64,000 bases of DNA from Mansonella perstans. Its lineage: Eukaryota > Nematoda > Chromadorea > Rhabditida > Onchocercidae. Below, one piece after another: positions 1-12,889 of this stretch. The notes below the pieces were generated by a model that saw only the letters and a program-made list of their open reading frames with translations, ran no database searches and was not told the DNA's origin. Location: NCBI GenBank assembly GCA_037074765.1, contig JBAMDO010000004.1:1-64000 (forward strand), in the 5' to 3' direction. How positions within the stretch are numbered: position 1 is the first letter of the stretch; the number at the start of each line of letters is the position of its first letter. The position numbers and the translations under genes are program-made.

Positions 1-293
1 GATTCTTCACTTGACTCTTCACTTGCATGATTCTTCACTTGATTCTTCACTTGATTCTTCACTTGCATGATTCTTCACTTGACTCTTCACTTGCATGATT
101 CTTCACTTGACTCTTCACTTGCATGATTCTTCACTTGATCTTCTTTTTTTTTTTTTTTTTCACTTGACTCTTATTGCATGATTCTTCACTTGACTCTTCA
201 CTTGCATGATTCTTCACTTGACTCTTCACTTGCATGATTCTTCACTTGACTCTTCACTTGCATGATTCTTCACTTGACTCTTCACTTGCGTGA
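1..293. repeat. 28-bp minisatellite array, about ten units
   Basis: Tandem units built from two related half-units, GATTCTTCACTTG and ACTCTTCACTTGCAT, repeat from the left edge to about 293. Some units carry an extra half-unit, and one is interrupted by a run of 17 T at 144-160. The array continues off the left edge, so its true length is unknown. It ends about 250 bp before the UAP1 start codon. One strand is rich in pyrimidines. Confidence 0.95.
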
Positions 294-543
294 TTTTTCT
301 TTCTGCTGAGTATTCCGTAAAAGATTTGTGATTTTTATAAGCTTAAGATTAGTCCAATGATGACAATTACTGTAAAGCCTTAGTCTATTAGTTTCTATTC
401 TCTGGAGTTAATTTTAACTTGCATTGTTGCACATTTTTAGACGGAGGAAGAAATGTACATAAAATGGTTGTTTTGAATCAAAAGATTTCCATTTCGAATT
501 AAATTGCTTTTTTTGAGTACAGCACTGATAGTACGTTAAAACA

Positions 544-3500
544 ATGCGTGAAGATCGATCAAAGGCAATGGCCATATTTGGCAGACACGACTATTTGTTG
601 CGCTTCTGGAACGAGCTTACACCGGAAGAACGTCAGCAATTAGTGAATCAGTTTACATTGTATAATATGCAAGAAATCGACAAAGCATTCAGGGAATCTG
701 CAGTTCCAGTGGTATGTTAGCGATTACCAACGTTTGCAAAATTTTCCATGTCTCAAATTTTGTAATGTAAGATGTGATTATGAATATTTTTGACGTTGCA
801 ATATGACAAAAGATGTTTTTCGTGAAATATCTTGAAGTTTATAATTCTTTACAGAAGTTGGAAGGCTTGGAACCAATTAACGGCGATCATTGTTCTGTTG
901 CAAGTGATATTGATGAAGAAATTATGAAGGAATACTGGAACACAGGTATTAGTTTACTGACTTAACTCGTCATACTTTACTACTGTCAGTGCTGTTATAA
1001 TTAACACTGACCTACTCTTGTTTTTTTTCTAATATCTTTTACTTCAATTTTTTAGATGCATAATTTTGAAATCGGTTTGAATTTTCGAGGTTGATCAAGC
1101 GCCCACTGAATACATTTTTTATTAATACTTAGGTCTGGAAGCAATAGCAATGGGACAAGTTGCTGCTGTAGTTTTGGCAGGCGGTCAAGCAACACGACTC
1201 GGATCAGCAGAACCTAAGGGTACCCTTTCTTTGGGATTTACCGATTGCGAGATAACTGATTCTTTGTTTGCCCTTCAAGCAGCTCGTATTTCACGTCTAC
1301 AGGACCTCGCTCGAGCGGCATTTCCGAATTCTGATCCGAAGATTTGGTGGTATGGTTTTTATAGAGATAAAGTCACTCTTTACTTCCAATCATTCTGAAG
1401 GGATCTGTGATTCAAAATGCTGTATCACCGTGTAGTGGCTTATGCTATAAAAATTGAAGCACAACTAATCGATATCATATTTTCATGACTTGTATCATTC
1501 CTTTATGAGTTGCTTATACTGGATTTTATAAGGAAGTTATTACTATAAAACATATAAATTAGGGTTGTGCTGACGAGTTTGGCTAACGCAGAGGCAACAC
1601 TGAAGCATCTCCGTGATGTGCTTTCAGTAGCTAGTATTGATGCAGGGCAGCTTATAGTGCTTTCACAGCGATCAATTCCATGCTATGATATAAATGGTGG
1701 CTTATTTCTGTCTTCAAAGAGTAGTTTCGAGGTTTCTCCAAGTAAGCATTCTGTTTTTTGCTCCACCATACACGTCATCTTCACTCAAATTTAATGAATC
1801 TCGCTGAAATTTCTTTCAGATGGAAATGGTGGCCTTTATGAGTGTTTGGAAGCTCATTGCACTTCTGTGAATGATCAAATCAAGTACTTCCATGTTTATG
1901 GTGTTGACAACGTGTTGTGTCGTGTGGCAGATCCTCATTTTATTGGATATTGTATTAAGAACAATGTGGATTGTGCCGCAAAAGTGGGAGATTATACTTG
2001 TTCGATATTTTCACTACGATAATTTAAGCAAGTGAACCGAACGGATGGCACTTTCTCTGATGACAGTAGCGCTGATCTCCGGATGATTAGCCATAAAAAC
2101 ACTGCATAATTGAAAAGGATTCCTAACACTTTGCAAATTAGGATTAGGCGGCGTTGTTACGGAAATCATTTCAGGTTGTAGAAAAAACCGATCCACTTGA
2201 ACGAGTTGGTGTGGTGTGTCAAACATCAGATGGTGTTCAAGTTGTTGAATACTCAGATCTACCTCTGGAATTATCTATGGCTCGAGATGATTGTGGACGT
2301 CTCAAATTTCGCTCAGGAAATATTGCAAGTCACTTCTTCACTCGCGACTTTGTTCATGCAGGTTTGAGAAGAAGCATTGTTCAACTGAATAAAAATATAA
2401 CAATTGTACTTAGGGATAGAATTGAGGGCTCTTTTGAATAAGGTAGTGTGACAGGTTATGTTTGAAATTGTTGTGCTTGATATGCCACTATACCTCAATA
2501 AAGAAGAGCGTCGTAGTGAAAATCCGGACAGTGTGTATGATAGTGGAATGGAGATCAAAACTTATTCACGCTTACACTTAGCTAGTTATCTAGTTTCGTT
2601 TTTTGACTGCTTTTTGTTTAGAATTCCCAAATGTTAGGAATTACCTCTTGCGTCATGTTTCTCACACTTAAGAAGAACGAAACTAACCTTGTGAACTTAA
2701 ACTTGCTTCCACTAACGAAAATTCTACAATACATGAATTTTATTTTCAGCAGCTAATTTTAAACTGCCCCTCCATCGTGTTTTCAAAAAAATTCCATTTA
2801 TTGATCGAATGACTGGAATCGCAGTGAAACCAGAGACAGAAAATGGTTACAAACTCGAATTTTTCATTTTTGATGCTTTCAAATGCGCCAAGTAAGTTTC
2901 ATTTATGTATTGTCAGGTCCAGGAGAACCGTCAGAATATTGGTCATTGCATCTCTTGATGGTAGTACGATTGTAAGTTGGAGTGAGCACTACAGCCGTCA
3001 TAGTTTATATTCTTGGTCATTGATTCCGTCCATTCATTTCCGGACTCTAAAACAAGACTTTATACTCTTTATTTACTTGAAACTTCTGGAGCGCATTGTC
3101 TTGTTGCGCAGCTTAATCACCACCAAGCTATATTGTCAGACATTCACTTCTTTTGTTATCGGTGTTAACCACTTTTGTTGCTACAATTTTTCGTTTCAAA
3201 ATTCATTATCATGTTTTGATTGATTGCAGAAATTTCCACGTATGGGAAATTAAACGTTCAGAAGAATTCAGTCCTTTGAAAAATTCAGAGAACATAGGAA
3301 AAGACTGTATGAGCACCTGCCGCCGTGATTATTACGCTGAGTGCAAGCGTTGGCTTGTAAAAGCCGATGTGCCGATTGGCATCGATCGTCCTATTTTCAT
3401 TCATCCGCTGTACTCTTATTCTGGAGAGGTAATTGTGCAACTTATTTGCATTTTTGGGATGTTTTGGGCAATTTTATGTGATTGAACTGTCATGGCAATG

Positions 3501-3865
3501 AATTGGTCACTTTTACATGTTCTGAGATGTTTTTCTTCTTAAAGCCATGAAACCTTGTTATGCTTATAGTAGTGCAGTCATTAAAACACTCGGTTCATTG
3601 GCTGAAGCGTGTTTTATAAATTTTTTTCTTAATAGCATAAGTTTTACGTTTTCTTGATTTTCTTACTACATCGAAACATGATATGTTTCTTTTATGGATT
3701 GAGGTTTGGATTTTACGCAGTTCCCCTGCAAGTTTTCCGGGTTTTGATTGAATACAGTTTTTTTCTTTGCGAGATTAGTTTTTTTTTTCGTTGTCCAGTC
3801 GATCATTTTTTCAGGGATTGGAAGAATATCGTGAAAAAGGCATAACTGATGATTTGCTTCCATAA
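544..3865 (+). CDS. UDP-N-acetylglucosamine pyrophosphorylase (UAP1)
   Basis: Makes UDP-GlcNAc from GlcNAc-1-phosphate and UTP in the cytosol, supplying chitin, N-glycans and O-GlcNAc. Nine exons join in frame: 544-711, 855-945, 1133-1349, 1563-1741, 1820-1983, 2175-2361, 2750-2891, 3230-3428, 3815-3865, giving 465 residues, slightly shorter than the human enzyme (about 505-520). The nucleotide-binding motif is LAGGQATRLG followed by PKG (residues 101-116). The core motifs NGNGGLY, HVYGVDNVLCRVADP, AKVVEKTDP, GNIASHFF and EEFSPLKN all follow in family order. The loop has GQAT where the usual consensus is GQGT. The C-terminal tail is short (GLEEYREKGITDDLLP). The ATG at 544 opens an N-terminus that aligns with the family (LLRFWNELTPEE). 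A possible AATAAA lies at 4345-4350. In nematodes this enzyme feeds eggshell chitin and, in filariae, probably the microfilarial sheath (family knowledge). Confidence 0.95.
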
Positions 3866-4344
3866 GCTTTCTTTTCCTATTATTCGATCTCTCCGGCTAA
3901 CGCTTTCACTTACTTTTTTCGTTTTCGATGATGTATGTTCTGGTTTTGCCTCAACTTGCGCTTTAATTAGTTTTTCTTTATGATATTTTCTCGAACTGAT
4001 TTAACTGTGTTTAGCACCGTTAAATCGTTTAGCGCATTTCATTTTAAAGTTCCAAAACAGCATTCATGTATTTACGGTTTCCTATATTGGAACATAATTC
4101 ATCTTTCATTCAATTTTTGATCGCCTAGATTTTAACCTCAAATATCGTGCTGTTTCAATGTTCTTTTGTTAACTTTTTCTTACTTGAATTGTAAAAGTGT
4201 GCCATTCATTATAGAACATTATTCTTTATGAAACATTTTATGGTTTTTTCTTTACCAAATTCCTTACTTTTGTGAACAATATATTTTCTCTGAAAACATA
4301 TGGTTTTCAGTTGACTCAGCAATACAGTAACTGCTAACTGTGAA

Positions 4345-4350
4345 AATAAA
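4345..4350 (+). terminator. Possible UAP1 polyadenylation signal
   Basis: An AATAAA hexamer lies about 480 nt after the UAP1 stop. It is plausible only by position; shorter 3' ends using variant hexamers cannot be excluded in such AT-rich DNA. Confidence 0.35.
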
Positions 4351-7300
4351 GAGTTTTTACAAACTTTGATTCTAATTACTCACATTTTAGGCCACATCGA
4401 AAGTTTATCATGTCATCATTATTTTAAATTGCAAGTGTCTTTGTGGTACCACCTTGAAGCTTATTAACAGTAGGCTGTGTTATGTACTTTATCTATCTAT
4501 TAAGCTGTTTTCAGAATGTAGTGTGAGTTTTCGGATTTTTGTATCACACTTGTATTAAGTGATATATATCACATATATATTTTCTATGATTTTTTTCCAG
4601 CTTTTTTCTTATATGAGTCTTCTGAAGGCTTAGGCAAGGAAAATTTTCCAACTTTCACGCGTGGTTTGTTTAATTTCTTTCCCAGAAGGTTTGATGAGCG
4701 GGAAGCTGCGAAAAATAATAGGAGTTTTTATTTTTATGCTCAAGTTCGGGAAAATAACAGAACTGGAAAACCTAAAACCTATTGAAGAGGAAACTAAAGT
4801 TTTCTGGAATGAAAAATTGGAATTTCTCATAGATTTATTTAGGTTGAAGGTTCTGGTTCATAACATCAAAGAAAATCAACATCTTGAAGATTTTTTTTGA
4901 TGTCATGAGCGTACCGGATAATATTGACCTTCCGTTGATATGGTTTGAGTAGGATCAGTTCTTCAAATCTTCGGAATTTTTAAGTTTGTGTTTTTGAATG
5001 GGAGAAGTATAATGCTGTGAATGATATTGTTGAAATATGTTATGAGCTGGCAAATGATTTACTCGGGTTATGAATGTTAATGAAAAGTTGAGTAGGCCAT
5101 GTAGTAAATCCGAGTACGTATGCAAATTAGTATGGGTATCGAGCTAGTCAAGTGGACAGTATTGAACAGTAGAGATCACTGAACGGCCATTCTTAATGGC
5201 TTACTGCTAATTGGTTCTTCCATTGTTGTGCATGCGTCTTACAATGCGTACTGCTTGAACCCTGTTTTGAACCCGGTTAAAGGAATGTACATGTTTTAAA
5301 ATGCTTCGAGCAAGAAAATATATCACTGAGATAAAAGATAAGCGATTAAGGTTAAACGTTATTTCATAAACTGCTTATGAATATGGCATTCGGATCGTTA
5401 AGAAAAACCACAGTTTGGAGAAATGAAAATATTTGCGTGGAACGATTGCTATGATGTTTCTCCTTCATATGAATTAATTCATATCCATTATTGTAAGCAA
5501 AGTTGACAATTTGCTTTTTTTACACTAACAAATTCATTATTCTTTTGAATAAATGGGAGGTGGTACATATAATTTTGAGTTGAAATAATGATAATATGGC
5601 TGAGGATTGTCACTAGTTTGATGTGACAAATAAAAGTGCCAATTTGTTGATAAATGGAAAAATGTCAGGTCATCTGGTGTATTGATTGAAGTGGTTTTGA
5701 TATCCGGCCTGTATAGAGTCCTTTTATTGAAATATGTGGAGAATCGAAGCTGAAGGTCGAGAGGTTACAGCATTAATATGACGGAGTGGGAAATAGTCAC
5801 TTAATACCGTATCTATAACATTATCTCCATAAATATTCCAATCATGAACCAATTGTGCAAACAGTTGATTCACAAACAATACTATTCAATATACAAATGT
5901 GCTACTCTTCATATGAGCTGAACCTTCTCTTTTGCTTTTTTTGAAATCTGAAAGTGATACTAAAAATACAATGAACACAACCTTACACAATCTTTACCAA
6001 TTGTGAAGTTTCAAAATTTTTTTAATTATTTGATTTTTGATTTGAATGAGTAATCATTTCAAACTCAGATCTGAAGTGTGGAATCTGCTGCCTAAACTTG
6101 AGTAAGAAAATATGCACTATTCAACGAGGTGACAGTAGATTTATTTTTTAAAATAAATGATTGTACGGTTATCTCCTTTATATATAAAAAAAAAATGTTT
6201 CTGTAAAAAATTCTCTTACACTCATTACTTGTTTATATTTCAGAATTCGGATTGATTTCTTTTGCAAAATTAAAAAATGAAAATGTAATTTAAACTGAAA
6301 TTATGGATTTTAGGAAATTCGAAAGTATGCAATAATGTAATTTTAGTCACACAGTATTCATTTAGAATTTACGATAACAGTAAATGACTACTGAATAAGA
6401 AATTTGAAATTGTTCCAATGAATCAGAAATATATCAAATGAAGCTGTTAAAGAATAGAAAGGATCAGTAAAAATGGTTTTGAATAATAGTGAACATATGT
6501 TTCACATGAAATGCTACCGTGGATTACGTCACGGAGATAATCCTAACATTATATATTATCGGACTTTCCCTCTCCAAACAGCAAAATCATATTCACCATA
6601 AATTACAATCTTCTATTATTTACAACATTCAACTCAAAAACTAAAATTTTGAAGTTTTGAATTGAATTAATTATAAATTTAATTGTTTTAGTACTTCATG
6701 AAATTACTTGCCAAAAATTTTGGAATTAAAACGATACATCAACACATTAGATATAAAACATTGTAGTGGATCAGAAAATGATCAGCAATTTACCTTTCCA
6801 GAGTGTATTAAAGCTGCCCCTGTGGTTTAAACTGTTCAAATTTTACAAAGAAACTAATCATTCTACGAGTCATCGAGTCAATTTAGCTTAATGTGTTGTC
6901 CATGTTTTATGGACTGTATGAAACTTTACCAGGATAACTAATTTTACAAGCGAAAAATTTCTCATTGAAAACAAATACGCAATTTTTGAAAGGAATTGGA
7001 ATTGTTGAGAAATATGTTAAAGTTTCTCATTGCATACCACCATTACGACATATTTTGAAGTTAAAAATTCATTTCAACTTTTAAAGTTCTGTACTTGATG
7101 GTTCACAAACGAACATTTGTTTCCTGCTCATAAACGAATAGAGCTTTCAGAAAAAAAACGAAAGCTAACCATTGAAAAATGTAGAATTCATAGCAACCAA
7201 TGAATAATGAATACGCTTTGTTACACCTATAAAAGTCTGCTTTTCCGTATGGATTTAATTTGTTCTCAAACAGTAACAATGTGAAAGCTATTGTTCAGGT

Positions 7301-9019
7301 GTATCATTTGGGTATCACATAGCAGATTAGCTGAAGACCACTTTTTTTGATGGCCAAATCAAAAAATAAGCATCTGCCGACTTTATTGTTTGTCGGCATT
7401 TTCCGATACTTGTTACGCTTTTGTATGTTCACGTTCATTGCAATTGACTGCGACTATTGAATTGTGTTATGATGTCTCATTAGAGTCCCTCAACGGCCTT
7501 TAGACTGTTTAATGCAGCCATATCTCTACAAAGTGTAATGAGTAATCTTTATAGATATGCGTATTTTTCTGAGTAATACCATCAGTATCATCAACACAAA
7601 TTCTTGATAAATTTGTACAAAATTTGTGATTTGTTGGCTTGCCAAAATAATCTCATTACAGTGATCTTAGAACGGAAAACTTTAAATGATTAGATTGAAA
7701 GCAGTCGGAAGTGAAAAGCATTTTTAACATTTGCAATGATGACATAAAATGGACTCTTCAGTAGTAGTAAGTAGTTCAGGCAACAGCCAAAAGAGGTGAA
7801 GCATTTGGCCTTAAGAGTCTTTTGAAGTACTTATTTGTATTGCCTCTTTGCTGCTCTATTATTTGTTACTCTTTTAGCAGCACTTGGCATAGGAAGCCAT
7901 TGGGCGATTCTGAAAGCTTAAGCCAAATTTTCCGAAATCTTTTTCCTGAAAAAATTTTAAACAATATTCTGTCATTTTCAAAGTTCTAACCCGTCATCTT
8001 ACTTATTTCCAGATGGTTAAAAAGATATAATAGAGATTGAAGCGAATTAATTTTTGACAAAGAATTTCAAAAAAAAAGTTTTAGGGTAAAATCTTGTCTA
8101 TGAAACTTGGCGGAAGTATATAATGCAAAAATTATTTCTTCGAGACCCCTATATAAGAAAAAAACTTGACAAGTCTGAAACGCATGAAACAATTACTGGT
8201 AATCAGTCTCCAATAGTCAAGATGTAAATAAAAGAAAACAAAATATTTGGCATTTTCAAAATTTAAAAACCTGGAAATTAACCAGCAATTCGGCTGATTG
8301 ACGATAGTAGTGTATACAACACTGCTCTGTCAATTTTGAGCTGTTCAATTGAGCATGAAAGCGATTTTTAACAATGAAATGCGGTAAATCTCTAATCACC
8401 TCCGCCACACTGTTTCCCGTTATTATATATGATAGTAGGGGATATTTTGGGCATCAGCTTAACTCTATCAATTCCTTTTTCAATCTCCTCCCCTTCCACT
8501 TTTTCATCTCTTTCAGCGAATAGATTGCTGTTCCCTATTGAAAATTTTTAAAAATTTTAAAGCAAAATTAGAGTCAGTAATTTTATTCATAATTTCTTGT
8601 TTGGTGAAATGCAATCAATTAGAAATCCATTTAATAGCCATTATGCTTCAAAATTTAATATCTAATATATTTTTAAAGATATTTCTTATTTTAAATTTAC
8701 AAAATATGAAAATATCATACTTGATGCTAAGAATAAGAGCTAACAAGAAGATGGCCATTGAGAGCAGTGTTGGCTACTAAGTCAAGTGAGAAGAGCGAAC
8801 ATGAAAAGATTGCCAAGTATGATCGCGTGCTCTTGGAATATCTAACGCATATCACGTAAATTGAATTTGAAGGGCCTTAAAGAAACAACAATACATCATC
8901 CATAGCACTATTTCTAAGTACTTCCAAAATTTTTGCCTTCAAAAAAAAGAAAAAAAAAAAAAAATCACTGTTTTTCCGGATTATCGTTCTTTGTCTATGA
9001 CAAAGCATTTTGCAAGATT

Positions 9020-9400
9020 CGGTTATCCAATAGCGATGCAACTAGGAATTCGTTCTAAATGGTTGAAAAGTGTGAATAGACTCACACCGTATCCCAGAGA
9101 AATGATTACTCCAATCATAAAAAGGATAGTGAAGAGAAGATGAAGAAAGAGAATGAGAGAAGGGAGTGTTCCGGAAGAGACACACCCCATAGTTGCTGTG
9201 GCCAGCAATTGTTTGTTAACTTCCCTCGGAACATTAATCGTACTCATTTACTTTTTGCTTTTCGGCATCAAGTCAATCTATCGACGGTTCCCCCCACCCC
9301 CCTTCAAAGATATTTTCCACTTTCATATATGCAAACTTCCGGATCATCCACAAATCCATCAAGTATGTTTTTAGCTAGTAACAAATTCAACAGACAATAA
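9020..9400. other. Unresolved open region with a hydrophobic frame on each strand
   Basis: In the surrounding AT-rich DNA this segment is relatively GC-rich and keeps overlapping open frames. The plus frame at 9153-9374 holds a hydrophobic run (LGTLIVLIYFLLFGI) followed by a basic and proline-rich tail. The minus frame at 9023-9247 holds two hydrophobic runs (LILFLHLLFTILFMIGVII and LGYGVSLFTLF). Neither matches a family I know, and no flanking exons could be joined. It could be an exon of a small membrane protein, a fossil insert, or chance. Confidence 0.2.
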
Positions 9401-12400
9401 TTACTGTTTTTCAATAATTTTCTGTTTTTTTTTTTTTTTAAAAAATTGACTTTTTTTTTTTTTTTTTTACTTTATTATTAATGACAAATTATATAATAAC
9501 TAAACATTAAATAGTGTTTCCACAGAAAATAATCTAATATTGTTTATTTTACTCTTTTTTTTTTTTTTATTTTAATTACTCTATGACTAATTTCAATACA
9601 GTAACTTTACAAAAATTAAATTTGTTTAGAACCAAAAGATGAAATTTAATAATCTGATAATTTGGTAGTTTAATTATCTTTCTAATAATCTAATAATCTG
9701 TTGATTTAAGAGACGCTGAAACGCTTCTTTTATCTCGTGCAAAATTTGTCCCAGCTTATTCCTTTTAATTTAGGCTAAATCATGCAAAAAAATTGATGAC
9801 CAAATAATAATGAGATACCGTCCTGTGTATTTGTTATTTTATCGAAAAAAAAAATTGCTAGCGATCAAGTGATTTTAATCGAAAAAATTTTACTTGAAAA
9901 TTTTTATTCCAATGCTATTGCATCTTTATCAAAAAAACCTTAAACAATAGTTGTCTTAAGTTTCACAAATTTTCAAGTTTCCAATTTGCCACAAAACTTA
10001 ATCTGCTTCTAAATGTGCAACTTCCTAGTCATGGCGTTAGTTTTTTGAACTTCAAAAACATTTTAAATTTATGCATTCATTTGTTCTTTCCAGTAGAGAT
10101 AACATTTCATGATCTTACCCATTTTCCAGATTTTTTTTCGGCTTACACAACTTGATATTGCTATGAATCTGTCTTTTTTTAGAAAAAAAGCCTGAAATTC
10201 TATTTAGATGAATTAGCATTGCAATTTATATTAACAAAATCAGGACATGGAGAAAATGTTGATTGCTGTGCATTTTTAATTTTTCCCTTTTAATTCAGAA
10301 ATTTTCGATTCTCAATAAAAATATTTCTTCTCGCTGAATTTCGAAAGTTCAATTCTAGTAATAATTTTGAAATTACGAAAAATTATGGTGTTAAAAATAC
10401 AAAAACGTAGACTATTTATTTTGAAAATAGGGGCTATTTCACGATATTTTATACCTTTATACCACTTTGGCAATACAGGCAATACATCTTCTCCTGCCGA
10501 ATAGTTCACGAGTGGTGTTGAATGTGATGCAGTTTCAGCACATGCGTTCTTATGAATTTAAAGTACCTCCGTTAACAACTTTCGAAGATTCCCGTTACAG
10601 TAACTTTGAATGTTTGTTTCATGCATTAATAAACTCAGTGTGCTACTTTGAAAGAAATGCAATTAACACGTAGAGATATCATTCAAACTTTATTATGCTT
10701 TAGAAATTGTATTTCAGCGCTCATAAAAAAGTGAAATTTTATAGAAAATGAAACATCCATTTATCATTTTTGATTGGTTTCGGAAAATATGTCTAAATTC
10801 GAAAAAAAGTTGGTTTTAAGGAAATCAGAATTTCTGTAACTAGCTTGTTATAAAGAGGTGCATGTTATGGCATGATGACGTTAAAAGTAAGTGATGTTTC
10901 GATTTTACCAAATAACAAACACACTATCACACCTTTTCACAAATATTTTGAGACACTCAATGGAATTGAAAGATTCGAAATGAAAGATTCGTATTTCAAA
11001 TGAATGTGTGTTGAACCAATATTTAGATTATAGATTTTGTTCGGATTCTCTCAATTTGTCTAAGTATTGATGAATGTTTGCTTTCATCTCTAAAGAGGAC
11101 ATGTATAACTAAGAATTCTGAAACAAGCTAAAGAAGACACGTATAAATAAGAATTCATAGCTTTATTTGGATATTTAACAAGATGTAAATTAAGGTGCGC
11201 TGATTTGATTTACTGTTTATATAGTTCAGTTATTAGCACATCCAATTTTCAGCACCATTTGCTCAAATAGTAATTGAGCGATTCGGAAAGAGTATATTAT
11301 ATGAACAGATTGAATATAATCCGTTCAATATTTCAACATTGGCATTTTTTTGGTATAGCAAAAACCGTAATTCTATAGTAGCACTGTGAACAAAATCGTT
11401 TTTTTGACATGATGCCTTTATTCTTAAATTAATTGTAATCCTTGCTTCCCTAGGAATCGCAAGTTGAGCGATGTTAATAACTTTTAGAATACACTATTAT
11501 GTAATTAAACTTACCAGTTATTTAATTAGGCACCTTTAAAACTAAACTTCAAGCACTGGTATCAGAAATAAGCATAAATAAGCATAAGTAAATTGGATGT
11601 GGGTTAATAGATGAGTTATATAACTACATCAACAAAAGCGAAAGATAGGTTTCCGGGTTTGGAAGCTATGAAATTAGGTGGCATATAGTATAAGCAAAAT
11701 GCAAGTAGCAAATACGGATTGATGAGAAATTCAATTATCCAGATGGACTTACAGAATACAGGTGAGTATGATCCTAAAATGAACAGAAATGAACGACTAA
11801 ATACGAAAAATATCATCTGATAAAGGCTGTGAATAAAACTTGATATTAACAAAGATATTACAATAAATTTTGAGTCAGAGAGTATCACTCAACAATAATA
11901 TAAGAAATGAATTTTAAACTGAATTAATAATACTTCGAAGTGAATTCATTTCACTTGGATTCATAACAAATTTTTGAAGACTTGAGAAATTCCATTATTT
12001 CTTTAATAGTTTTTAAAAACGACGATTTTTTAGCAATTTTTAAAAAATCAAAATAATTGTTTCCAAAATAACTAATTTTTTTATTACACGATCGCTGTGT
12101 TTTGATTTTCATGGATCATATCATTTATTTTTCAATGATAAAAAAAAAAAAAAAAAGAAAAAAAAAAACACATATTCCTACATTAATTATTTTGCTAAAA
12201 GTCCTTGAAATAATATTGGTTAATGAAATGACTAGCATTTATATCTCAAGGACCGATTATTTTAAATTATAAAATGAAAAGCATAGCTTAGAAATACAAG
12301 AAGAGCATCATGAAGATCGTTGAATAAATAATTATTGTGAAATGATCGGTGGGATATTTTGTGTGGATATATTCTTTTGACTAACACTGAAGGAGGAGAC

Positions 12401-12889
12401 ATATATTTTATCTCAACAGAAGATCCGTGCATTGCCTCGGGTGCTTTTTCACATCATTACTTATTGCCTTTAAAGTTTCATCAGAAATGATTCTCCACTT
12501 CTTATTTTCTACCGTATTTTATACACAGACTCATAAGCCTTTTAAAAATTTGCTGAAACTTTTGAGCGACACTGCAAAACGTAAATGCACTCAGAATTAT
12601 GAAATCTTAAAAAGAATATTTTTGAGATTTCATTGCTGTCAAACAGTTTTTTCCACTTTTAACTTATAAGTAAGCACTAACCAACTTAGTCCTAGTAAAC
12701 TATTTTGAGAAGCAGTTTTTATTATAAAATTTCTATTCTGGCTATAATAAGCAGCATGAAACGACAGCAAAAACATGTTTTCTCTTATGTCTATCCATGC
12801 TACCTATAAATGAAATTATTTCAAAATTAATTTGGTTGATGTTTTTTTAGAACAATAATTAAATTATTTTAAGTGATACGGTCTTTCAG

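Larger units (their letters stand above)
3866..12889. other. Long AT-rich stretch without a resolved gene
   Basis: About 9 kb between UAP1 and the first recognised nhr-67 exon. It is AT-rich with scattered A and T tracts (8941-8964, 9427-9439, 9452-9468, 12139-12170). Short open frames exist (for example 4661-4900 and 8538-8780), but none gave a recognisable domain or a convincing exon chain. A stretch around 9020-9400 is richer in GC and open on both strands; it is listed separately. The right part should hold the promoter and missing 5' exon(s) of nhr-67. A minimal candidate is an ATG at 12342 with a donor after 12348, which would join in frame as Met-Ile-Gly to the first resolved exon. Confidence 0.6.

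Noticed and set aside
2843..3223. 126-codon plus-strand frame in UAP1
   Set aside because: It runs out of exon 7 in another frame into intron 7. The spliced UAP1 frame explains the exon, and the rest has no domain.
4661..4900. 79-residue frame, with an alternative frame reading FDEREAAKNNRS
   Set aside because: No partner exons or family match. The alternative frame stops soon after, so it is probably chance in the UAP1 3' flank.
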